Part shown: positions 34,637 to 45,060 of the stretch, piece by piece
Numbering within the stretch: position 1 is the stretch's first letter
Layout: every line of letters begins with the position of its first letter
Assembly: GCA_020726505.1 (NCBI GenBank)
Contig: JAHLEZ010000015.1
Coordinates: 1,612,001-1,676,000 of the forward strand
DNA: 64,000 bases
DNA from: Leptodontidium sp. MPI-SDFR-AT-0119
Lineage: Eukaryota > Ascomycota > Leotiomycetes > Helotiales > Leptodontidiaceae
Direction: 5' to 3'
The notes under the pieces: model-generated
The model's input: only the letters and a program-made list of their open reading frames with translations
Told to the model about the DNA's origin: nothing
The model's database searches: none
Position numbers and translations under genes: made by a program

Positions 34637-35528
34637 TTATTCAGAGAACCATTTGTCTTTGAGCAGAGCATCTGCGGTGGGTCGTTCAGCAGGGTCGATT
34701 TTCAAGACGCGTTCGATGAAAGCCCCGTCCTCCTCCAGGAGTTGGAGTTCTTGTATGACCAATCTCCACGTCACACGCTCCTCCCTCTGATCTTCATCCA
34801 TTTCTGCGAAAACTTGGAATAGAGCTGGCCAATCTCCACCAGCACGCTCAAGGAGAGCAGGAGGATAAGTGCCAGTCATTGAATTTTGTTTCCGCAGAAT
34901 CTCGATTTCGGCATCTTCTTCATCTTCTGCTGAAGAGCCGAAGAGCTCTCCATGGGGGGCCCATCATCAACGAGCCAATCTAGAAGGACATTAGATTAAG
35001 AGAGCGGCAATAGAGGATTGCTTGATAGGATCATACAACTGCCCCAAATGACCATATATCAGCAGGCGGTCCTCAAGGCAGCCCAAGCCAAGATTCGGGA
35101 CTTCGAAAGGACTTCGGGGAGATTTTATAATCTGACGGAGGCGAGGCTTTAGAAGTGTAAGCGCGAGGCAGTTGAATGTCGTTGTGTAAGATCAGACATA
35201 CCATTAGCAAAATTAGCCAGTTTGACGGATGCTTCAGAGCACTTGAAGTCGGATGTAAATCCAGATAGCAGAATATTCTGTGGTTTAATATCTAGCCATG
35301 ATTTGGTAAGCGATAGAATGTGTCAAAATGGTTCGATGCATTCCGACCTGTGTGAACTACATTTTTTGCATGTGCGAAAGCCAGTGCCTCCAAAAGCTGC
35401 CGAGCGATAGTCTTTATCTCAACTCTTTGTAGTTTCCTTCGCATCGACAAACTTCGGAGGTCAGCTGGTGAGCTTGGAACAACGTCAGAGCCCGTGAACC
35501 AGCAGGTGTCTCTAATCTTCAATCGCAC
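34637..35528 (-). pseudogene. Decayed SRPK-like protein kinase
   Basis: The minus strand gives the C-lobe of a kinase: ARQLLEALAFAHAKNVVHT, then after an intron (GTCGGA...GGCTAG) DIKPQNILLSG, the catalytic loop. The metal-binding DFG site reads ANFAN. After a second intron come FRSPESWLGLP, then TGA where Trp is expected, then PPADIWSFGAV. The last block (EILRKQN, YPPALLER, IDPAERPTADALLKDKWF) matches the end of fungal SRPK-like kinases. No glycine loop or VAIK lysine is found upstream. The nonsense codon, the altered DFG and the missing N-lobe together mark a pseudogene. The final intron acceptor is ambiguous. Splice sites are still canonical, so decay is recent or a truncated product persists. 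Confidence 0.75.
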
Positions 35529-36432
35529 TTCGCTATAGAAAGCGATTCGCGGTTTTGGATTCGAGCTTGATGCTTGCCCTTCGCTTGAGATGCAGAGATC
35601 CTACAGACTTTGCTGGTTTCTTCGATGCTATCTATCACTGAAGGTGTTAGCATAGTTCTCAAAATTGATGATTGCCGCCGCCTAAGTTGAACTCTCGTGG
35701 AGCATCTTCCACCTGCTGGAATTATGATATGATATGCGTTGATTAAGCGTTAACAAGCTTCAAGTCATTTTCGCTTACTAGTAGCCGGTCTCAAAGGTCT
35801 TGCCCGAACTCTTTAAAGTATTAAGTGCAGCTAGAAAGTCTTACGTCTCGTGGTATGTATTCGTACATACGTTTGAAAAGCCGGTGCTACAAGACTAGAG
35901 AATCTTTCTAAAGTTTTAATAGGGTATAACAAGGCTTGTTCTTGGAGCTGGTGATGGAGCTTTATACAAATGCTCTTATTTGCCTGGATACGAAGTGATT
36001 TTGAGCAAAGTGTATAGCAAGCACGTATATATTCTGCCAATATTATTAATCTTGCTTTCTTTTCCACTTAGATTCGAGAATCCGCCGCTCGTCTCACCAC
36101 GTCTTCGTTGAAGTTCCGCCCTCCCGTACGCTTCCTATGCAAGTTGATGTACTTCTTGAATAACTACTATAGGTGCGCAGATTCCGGTTCCTGCGTTGAA
36201 GACATTCTGTTAGAGTAGGGTTATTATGATTGAGGTGAAATGTGCTAACAATGTTTCCGAAAGTAAGGAGGCAAGACTGATGATATCAGAATAGGGGTTG
36301 CTGCGATGTGTATGCCAAGGCATACAGCTTATCCCATTACCTATATAATCGAGGTTTCTTTACTTGTAGATGAGAACCATTATTCATAATTCTATTATAG
36401 TGCAAGAAGAAAATCGCAAGACCCAAAGCCAG
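35529..36432. other. Spacer without recognised gene
   Basis: No N-terminal kinase lobe could be found here on the minus strand. AT-rich in part. Its right end is the 3' flank of the DUF202 gene. Confidence 0.5.
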
Positions 36433-37057
36433 TCAGCTCTCTAACCTAGCCGTCAAAACAATCAAACTCGCATAAGCACCCACACTCAACGCAGTCAGCA
36501 CCACAACCGCATTCCCACTCGTTCTAAACCTCTTCCTCCCCAACCCATCCTCACCCACTTCACTAAAGAACTGCCTGTTCCCTTCATACCTTCTATACAA
36601 ACTCACCATCAAAACACCCACCCCATATGTAGCGAACAGCGCACCAATGCTATAGAACTCTGCCGTGAAGATCTTAAGCACCACCAACGCGAACGAGAAC
36701 TGCCCCAGCGCAGTTCGGATATAAGCGCCCTCGAACGTTCGTTGCGCGGCTCGGATTTCGACCAGTCTGTTGGAAACCAGGGCGTTAGTCTGTCAGATGC
36801 TGGAAATGAGAGATACGTAGGTGGATGAGCATGTTTTACTTCTCCTGCTTGCTTGCTTTTTCCTGTTGGAGATGCAAATGCAGATAGTGGCAAAGCCCGG
36901 TGGAGCTTGCGGTGTGTTTCAAGACCGGAAGAAGGTAAGTAAGGAAAGGGAGACGAAGAACTTACTCCTGCGCTGTCAACACCACACTCCTAGCCCGATG
37001 TAGTCGTAGATGAAGCCTGTCTTCCGGATGGGGCTGCAAGACGTTCAGCAACGACAT
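36433..37057 (-). CDS. DUF202-family small membrane protein
   Basis: Two exons on the minus strand: 36966-37057 and 36433-36766, with a 199-nt intron (GTAAGT donor, GACTAAC branch, CCAACAG acceptor), giving 141 residues. The core is VEIRAAQRTFEGAYIRTALG followed by three hydrophobic segments (FSFALVVLKIF, IGALFATYGVGVLMVSL, NAVVVLTALSVGAYASLIVL). This is the DUF202 arrangement, also found as the membrane domain at the end of VTC polyphosphate polymerase subunits. There is no SPX or catalytic VTC domain here. The start is less certain than the core, because other short exons could lie upstream in 37.06-37.65 kb, where protein-like but frame-broken sequence exists. Likely vacuolar or endomembrane. 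Confidence 0.75.
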
Positions 37058-38853
37058 TTTCGGTATTGTTTCCCCGGCCCCCTATCCCCAGATCTCGTGT
37101 TCCTCTCTCTTTCCCTTGTGGTGTTCCTGCTCCCTGGACTGACTTGAAACCTCCTTCCGGAACAGTAATCACTTATTCTGGTTATGGAAGGTAGACAAAG
37201 GGCGGAATTGGTCCAGGCCAGACCACGATGCAGCCAGTGCTCTCGAAGGAAGCTGGCAGAGGGTATTAAGGATAATGTTGGAGTCGCCAGGCACATGCAG
37301 AAGTGGAGATTGGGCTTCAAGCTTCGATTTCGAGCTTCCAGACTGGAGAGCTTCTCGCAGAACAGAAATGAGAGAACAGGAATAGGAACCCACCTCGAAC
37401 ATGCCGTGCATGCGATTGAACAGTACCATCTTGTGGATGCGCTCTGTGTAACGTCGCTATACCATGAGATCGATGGCGTGCTTCGTCGTGAGAGCCTCGT
37501 TGGCTGTCGTGGGTGGTTTTGCTTATTTCTGTGACGTTGCTGGCTGGCTGGTTGGATGGATGGCAGCGTGGGGTGAAAGGAAGGATCTCGGATGAAGTGC
37601 AGTGGAGTGGAGGGATGATGTGGAGGGTAAGTGAGAGGATTGCCAATTGTCGGCCGCACTGCAGGGGTCTCAATCTGGGGAGGATGTAAGCCCTGGATCT
37701 AAGGAAGGATATCTAAGTTGTGCATGAATATTTATGCATGAAATCGTGATAGATGTTGTGCACGAGAACAGACAATTTATGCAGTGACCACCGCCAGTCT
37801 CTCTCGGGAAGATGCCTGCCGAAGATCAATGTCGGTCGGGAAGCTGCATCTGCAAAGATGGGATGGGGATAGGGATGGGAGAGAAGAAACGAGTCAAGTG
37901 CCGAACAAAGCCTTGAATGCCGTCCGTCGCATCTTGTGGTCTTATTCCCATTCCTCACATTTTCATTTCAAGACAATGATTCAACAACCCGCACTAGATT
38001 CAAGCAGGGCGGACTGCCCGCTCCCTTCTTCCAAAGTACAGACAGCAGAAAAGTATATCAAGAAACCAAACTCCCGAATTAATTCCTTTCCTCTCTTTAT
38101 ACAGTACAGACCGCGGCGCGTCTCCTTGGCCGATCCCCCATCCGTCTGCCTGTCCATGTCCATGCCCGCACCCCTCCCTATACAGTACATGTAAAAACCC
38201 TTTGCCCAAACCATTCCTTGCGTCTCATGACCCTTTTCCATACCATCTCATGCTCCAGCCTGCAATTTCTGTCTTTTGTCTTGTTCTCGGTCGTTAGGTG
38301 TCATTACTTGTACAATGCAATTCGTCTTGGTTGTTCACCGCCATCTGATCGCCATCCAACTCTACAGTCTACCAAGATCACAAATCTGCACCTGAAGGTG
38401 CAAGACTCGTGTTCTCTGTTATCCCTGGCTCATCTCTAAGCTTTCCTTTTGGGTCTTGAGGCCCACTGTTTTGATGTTATTCGTCTTGCTGTCTCGATTT
38501 GGCTTTCGGTTCGTCTTGTTGGCTCACTCTTCGGCTAGGGGATTCACCAACGGATTCCATGTCCACAATATTGCCCAAATCGCGTCCCTGTTGGCAGCCA
38601 AAGAGCAATGTACTGTTCTCCCTTTCGTCACACTCGTTATCACTTGTATAGCACCAAGCCCCCCTTGCTTCCCATCTCAAAAGCCGCATTTTTCGTGGAT
38701 ATCGTACATCCTTGCTGCCGCAGTTACGCCATTCCTTGGCTATCCCATCACCACGGTGCCCCCAAAATTCCAATATTCCAATTGTCCAAATACCCTAGTG
38801 GGTGGCCGATTGATTGAACGCCATATTCCAGTCCCCCCAACATTCCACATCAT
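37058..38853. other. Spacer
   Basis: The 37.1-37.65 kb part has overlapping open frames on the minus strand (for example YTERIHKMVLFNRMHGMFE), but no frame yields an intact gene. The rest is pyrimidine-rich leader or 3' flank sequence with nothing recognised. Confidence 0.4.
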
Positions 38854-40423
38854 CTAACGCCCTTGGTGCGGTGGCGGATAATACATTCCATTCGAGGGAT
38901 CTCCATAGCCATAACCAGCAGGTGGTGGATGGCCTTGATCGGTTTGAAGATGTGGAAGATGTTGCTGTCCACCCTGCGGTCCAGTCCATCCAGGATAGTG
39001 GTCGGGCCCAGCACTAGCTGGCTTCTGATACGAGTATGGTTGCTGCCAGCTCGAGAATTGGACTGGGGGTAAAGAATGTGCGGAATGCGGATGCTGATGT
39101 GGCTCGCTCGAAGTCGCCGAGATGGGATCATGGCTGGCTACAGTGCTTGGCGATGTCTGTATTGGAGGTGGATACATGCCTGAAGACTGAAGAACGCGGG
39201 GCTTCGTCGTGTAGTGTTCGTTGATTGGGGGAGGCGGTGGATACTGCGCATATTGAGTATTTTGATGTTGGCTGTGGAGACCTTCGAGATTGCTGTACGA
39301 GATAGATCGCTGGGGAACCGACCAGCCAGGATCTTCCCGTGGACTGGCCTCAGGGTGAGGGTTCGGCCAATTCTGTGGGGGTGGAATCTGAAGGCCTGGG
39401 GTGAAAGGGGAGAATGCAGGAGTTAGAGGCGAATCTTGCGGATTGACTCTCCAGTAAGGCTGACTTCCTTCAGTCTTCGGATTCGCCGTACTTGGGGATG
39501 CATCGGGAGCCATCCAGTTGGTAGTTCCATGATGTGCTGATTGCGTGTATTCAAAATTCCGCGAGGTGGTGACAACTGCAGGGTTGTTAGGGAACTTGTT
39601 GTCCGAAGAAGAGAGAAGATCCTTGCCCTTATTTTCTGGGGAAAAGCTTTCCGTTCTTTGGCGTTTCATCTGAGGGCCACCAAGATCTTGGATGGGAGGC
39701 ATGCTGAGATGAGGATACGGAAGAGTTTGTGGGATCTCCGATTGTACCTGGCCTGAGGAAGTCGATGGAGACGACTCTTCAGAGGCTCTCTCCGTACCAC
39801 TTTGAGCCTTTGACCCCCGGCGTTGAGCCTCTGGAGGAGGCTGCTGGTCGACCGGATAAAAGTTGCATTCCTTCTTCAATCTAATGCAATTCGAGCATCT
39901 GTTATGAGGATCACCTGGGGCTGCAATGCAGCGAATTTTCCTTCGACGGCAGTGACCTGCACGCTGCGCGTTAGTTCTGGGATATCCAAGTGCATTCCAC
40001 GATTTCACCTCGAAGTCACTTACCACATGCCACAGAAGTTCTGTGGTATCCAAGTTTATTCCTCCTCTTTTCGGCTGACAATGCAAGTGCAGCTGCATCG
40101 GCCGATGCTTGACCACGGACATTTGGCGTCGACATTGATCTTTTGATCTTGGCGGACTTGGATGCAGCTGCGTTTCCTCTGTTCTTCATGCTGGGAGAAT
40201 CAGGCTTCATCTGAGCGGGTGAGGATGGTTGTGCGTGGTCCATGGGATGGTGGAAGCCGGGGATCATATTCGAAGGCTCCAACCCAGAACTCGGCAGTGG
40301 ATACTGATACGACATTGAAGCCGGAATATCTTCAGGTCCTGAAGAGGAATATGTATTTGGGGGATCGCCCAGATTCCACATGCCGGACTTCGAATAGAAT
40401 GGTGGTTGGACAGAGACTGCCAT
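38854..40423 (-). CDS. Zn2Cys6 binuclear cluster transcription factor
   Basis: Two exons on the minus strand: 40024-40423 and 38854-39956, with a 67-nt intron (GTAAGT donor, GTGCAG acceptor) inserted in the Gly codon of the first zinc knuckle, giving 500 residues. The cluster has spacing C-x2-C-x6-C-x10-C-x2-C-x6-C (CGHCRRRKIRC then CSNCIRLKKEC), residues about 133-164. It is preceded by a basic helix-like stretch (SAEKRRNKLGYHRTS). Both flanks are Pro/Ser/Gln-rich and disordered. I see no fungal-specific TF middle homology domain. The start ATG at 40423 is the first in frame. A nuclear regulator binding CGG-type sites is expected; pathway unknown. Confidence 0.9.
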
Positions 40424-43400
40424 CAATTGCGATTCTTCTCCATGCACCTCCGCCCTAAGAATGCTGTTTTAATATTGGACAGGGAGAGCTTCCTCTCCAA
40501 GAATTGTTGGAAATTTCCCTCGGCTCGGCACTGGATACAGCTGATGGTATGCTTTCTCAAGTTTTTCTGGCCGAAATACTTCAACTGGCAATTCTCCTGG
40601 GATCAATCTGGAGTCAATCGCTGCAAGGAAGCAAGCTGACAGAAAGACGTGTGATGTCGATTTAAGCTGGCTGCGGCACGTTTACTGGCGTTGAAGGCGG
40701 AGGGAACACGGGCGGTAAAGAAGGGCACCGAGACCAAGTATGCCGGTCTTAAGTGGTCTTTGAGGGCGCTTTGTATCTTCAATCAAGAAGGGGTAAGACA
40801 TGCGGAGACGAAAGGACTGTCTGTGGCTTAGGACTGCAGTAGTGAGGAATTGTGTTAATTGCACGCGGCAGGTAGGCCAGTCGGTTTTTCTCTTGTGGGA
40901 TAAGCAGCCGTCGCGGGGGAAAAGGTGTTCAACTGTCTCGACAACAACGAATGGGAATTGAAGGCTTCACGCCACTTGCAGCAGTTCCTGAAAACCACTT
41001 TGGATCCCACAAAAATGCTTCTATCGTGGTGTAGAAGTTGGAAGGAGGAGGATGAAGAGAAGACCCAACCTTCTGATAGATGGCACTAGGGAAGTGAAGA
41101 AGGAAGATGAAAAAGGCCAGTCCAAGACCGAAGACAGTCCGCGAGAGTCAGGAAAGGATTTTGCGGTGGCAAAGAAGACGGGGAAGCTCAAGAAGAAGCA
41201 TATCTGAAAGATCATCAAGAGCAGACCTAAGACTTGGGTCGGTCCAACATTGGAGGTTCGTCTGCGACGCCACGAGATTGGATAACATTAAGGCCAAGCT
41301 GCCCCCTGGGAATTCGTGACGGATCAATTCGATGCTTGTCAGCTTGAAATCCACTGGCCCAGCCTGTGCAGCCCTAGCATACTTCTCTACATGGCAACCC
41401 TGGTCTCTCTGGCGCCATCAGTTCTATTCTGATGTCGTGGTCGGTATCTCACTCGCTGCCACTTACCCAATTCTAGGGATTAGTTCGCACTAGATAGGCA
41501 TGATGAAAGGGGTCCCTCCTTGCTGATAGTGTGGCCTGCTAGGAGGGGAGGGAGTTTGGGTCGAGGTTGGTTGAGCAGAGTGCTTGGAAGACCCGATCCA
41601 GCGGCGAGGAGGTCGGAACACCTCCAAGAGTATACTTCGGCACTAGGCACTATATGGCAATATTGACGTCCTGGCTGGACAAATTGAAGAGGAAGCTATA
41701 CGGACCTCCGCCTGCCCCCCAACAGCCTCAAAAGAAAGAAAGGGCTGCAGAGAGGCCCTCCTAAATTCTTTCTCAAACCACAGACCAGAACCGGGGTGGG
41801 AGAAGGGGGGAGCCTGAGGGGAGGGTGGCCAGGATTCCGGCCTACATTGCCCTCGTTGGGACGGTGCCCACTCGGCGGAAAGGTCTTTGACAGCTCCCAA
41901 GCGCGCTACCAAAAGAACCGTGAGCCCCTAACGCTCCACCACGAACGTCAGCTTCGCATGTCGGCGATTTGCAGGGCCCCATCCGCCATCCACCATGAGG
42001 GTTAGTTAGGACTAGTTAGGACTTGACTTTAGGAGGATTGAGGGTTGAGGGTTGGGGAGGAGGAGAGGGGAGGTTGAGAGCAGGGCATCGGCGTTCGATA
42101 GTCGTTTTAGTGTTGCGCCACAGGAGCAGAGAGGACCACCGGTGCAGTGTTGTTAAGGGGTAGTGCTAAGCGGAATGTAAGCGAAAACCCAGCTTCAGTC
42201 CCCCGATGACAGCGGCCAAAGTGCACCACCCAGCGGGCGCGCATCCAGTGCCATCCACGCACTCAGCGTCCAATCGAACAGCCCTGCGATCAGTCAACAC
42301 CACCAGAAATAATAACTTCCTTAGTGACCACCAACCACTGACCAGATACCAAAGGAACCCCCCAGGCAGACTGCACCGTGGGGCTTTGTGGATGCCAGAG
42401 GGCAAGCCACTGCTTGGCGCTGGCGCTGGCCAATCCGGCCCCTATCCTCCCCTGTCTACCTCTGTACTGTGCAAGTATGTGTCAGTAGTGGCCTGGCCTG
42501 CCTACTGAAATTCCTTGCACCACCATCAGCTCAGCTCCTGCTTTGCTCTGCTCGTCGTCGATTCGAATTCTTGGAAGATATCATCATCCATGACGCTAAC
42601 CCCCAATCCACAACTTCTGCTTTTTCCTTGGCCGTCCTGATTTTCTCTCGCTGCAGCAGGGGCACGCTGCAAGGATAACAGCGAAGGCCTCGACCCGGGA
42701 GTCTTCCCATGCTCTATCTATTATGCTCCTCTTCTTCCATTGTTACTGATATTGGCATGTCATGTCAGGCACTTGCTTTGCACTTTGCCGGCTCACCTCA
42801 CCTTCCTTGTCTCCTGCCATCTAGGCGCTGATTCATTGGCTGTGAGAATTATAGAGATTAAGGTACTACGGAGCTCACTCCAGCCTGCAGTGAGGATCAT
42901 AGATCCCCACGGCTGTCAAGCCTTGATAGTTGGGTTTGGGTTGGGGTATCTGGTCGATCAGCCCTGTTAAGTTTTGATCTCCTCGCGGGTTTCCGGGAGA
43001 AGGGGGGAAGAAGAGGAGAGATCCAGGTCCAGCAGCAACCCAAGAACCCACAGAGTTGGAGAGATGAGGGGTCTTGATTGGCACGTGCGAGGACGAAGGT
43101 TTCGTCCAAACGAAGATCTGACGATGGATCATGGTCGTGTGGCATTTTATGGGGGATAGGCCGATCCTCTTGGCATCTGGAGACTGAAGACTGAAGACTG
43201 GTGCTGGTGCTGGATCGGATCCGTTGAAAGCCTGGTCGCCTTCCTCGATTGGGGGATGGGAAGCGACGGACGACAAGTCTATCTTGCTGATTCCCAGGAA
43301 CGTGGATGATGGGATCTTCAAGGGAAACAAAGCAGAAAGAGAGTTTGTTTGGGACCCAAGTCAATCACCCAACAGAACCAGATGCTGAATGTGCAGCTAG

Positions 43401-43831
43401 TGTCTGTCGATCTGCTGGGACTCGGTCTGAAGTTGAGACTGGAAGTTGCAGCAGGGCCGTGGGTCTTTTTGGGGGTGTCTGAAATCTAGTGGGGATTTCA
43501 GCAAACTTTAGGTTATTACTGCTGCAAGCCTGCAAGCCTGCAAGTATGTGCTTGCAAGGGGTCGACAGCAAGGAATGTTTCTGCAAAAATGAGCCAGGAT
43601 TCATATATTATTTATCTAGCCCCTGCTGGTGGTGGCGGGAGCTGCGATGCACAGTCCCTAGCCGTCCACGATGCCACGCGAGCTGGCAAGGAGAGGGGGG
43701 AGGCATGCCCATCCCATCTCAGGATTCCCAAGGCTAACGATTAGATCCTGCCACTACTCCTCCGTATTCGTCTGGAGGTCTCAAAATATCACGACTGAGT
43801 AAGTGATATTAATAGGCCGGTTCTTTTGCAA

Positions 43832-43853
43832 CAGAGAGAGAGAGAGAGAGAGA
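43832..43853. repeat. GA dinucleotide microsatellite
   Basis: About 11 AG units. Confidence 0.85.
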
Positions 43854-44760
43854 TGTCGACCATCCGAACACATTAGTTATTGGACGACGACTTCTTCCTG
43901 AAGAGGAAAGAACAAGTAGTTTGACGACCATCAGGCCAGTCCCTGCAAAACGCCCGGTGACGTATTTTTATTGTAACCGAGTGGTTCGTTCATCACAAAT
44001 CGGTCGATGTCGTTCTTGACTCAAAACAGCCTTTCGTGGCTGGCTGGCTGCAGAAGTCGTCCTTCACCTAGGTACGGCAGCCGAGTTTCTGCACCAGAGG
44101 GAGGGAAATTTACCCAGAGATACTATATGGCGAGCAGAAACAAGAAATAGAGTCAGAAGCAGAAGTAGAAGCCCGGATATAAAAGGAGGTCTCGAGTAGC
44201 TTTTCGCTTTTCGCCCCATCCACGTGATGATGTATGTCCTGGCCCTGCTTGACCCGAACTTCGAAGCCGGCTCGGTCAGTCTCACTCACACACGCTCCTC
44301 CATACCCCGTCGCACATCCTCCACGGCTCGAATCTTCCGAGCGCGACAGAACCCCACCAAGAGGCCATATCCGAACGCCCGTGCAATTACCGCTTCTGTC
44401 GATCGATCTGCTCAGGGAGATTCCATCGGAAAATTGGAGAAGAGACACGGAGGGGAGAGAAGAGGAGATGCTAGACGAGACAGAGAGACGTCGAGTTGTT
44501 ATGATCTGGTGTGCCTCAAAAGCACTCTTCAAAGCACGACAACGTTCCACGAAGCTGGCTACCCGACCTCCCTAACTAACCTACCTAAATTTCAGCAGAG
44601 CTAAGAGAGAGACATCTCCTGTTGCATGCCTCATGCCACGAGTAACCGTTACGCCTGTCCTGCGAAGAGCGAAGCGTGAAGAACCGGTCCGAAGAAATTC
44701 TCCGTCAGCCTCTTTGGACTTGATACTTTCACTACCTCACACTCCACTACCTCGGCCATC

Positions 44761-45060
44761 ATGAAGAATAAAATTCGGGGACCTGTTACTGCTCTTGACA
44801 TGCTAGCGCTGAAAGAATGGTGTGGTGGTAAGCCATGCGAGTGGCTCGCTGTCACAAGAGCCAGTGGCGATCATATCCAAGTGGAGCTGGTCAAAATGGA
44901 TGGGTTGGGATGGCGATGGGGATGGGCCTCAAAAAATCTCTTTCATCCTGGATTGCCACGAGTTCGAAGAGGCTGTCAAGATTTTGGCGAAACTACCTGC
45001 AGTAGATCGAGTTAGATCCGACCTGATGTGCGGGAGGATCCCGCGCCGTGTCCAGGGAAT
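44761..45060 (+). pseudogene. Possible small gene with a frame break in a GATGGG repeat
   Basis: From an ATG with a good context (GGCCATCATGAAG) the frame reads protein-like sequence for 45 residues (TALDMLALKEWCGGKPCEW, GDHIQVELVKMDG). It then enters a GGATGGG-type repeat (44899-44928), after which a neighbouring frame carries the plausible continuation (KISFILDCHEFEEAVKI, LAKLPAVDRVRSDL). This could be a length change in the repeat or an unrecognised intron. The family is not recognised. Confidence 0.3.

Noticed and set aside
34581..37057. Possible transposon between the DUF202 copies
   Set aside because: No terminal repeats, target-site duplication or transposase-like frame was found. A local rearrangement is simpler.
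37045..37673. Overlapping minus-strand frames upstream of the DUF202 gene
   Set aside because: One frame has a plausible stretch (YTERIHKMVLFNRMHGMFE) but it is interrupted by TAG. No combination gave an intact gene or a clear link to DUF202.
42875..43330. 151-codon minus-strand frame
   Set aside because: Pro/Ser-rich, without a good start context or domain. Overlapping frames of similar length make it likely to be chance.
44110..44550. 146-codon minus-strand frame
   Set aside because: It is Ser/Arg-rich low complexity translated from leader-like DNA, and an equally long frame lies on the other strand.
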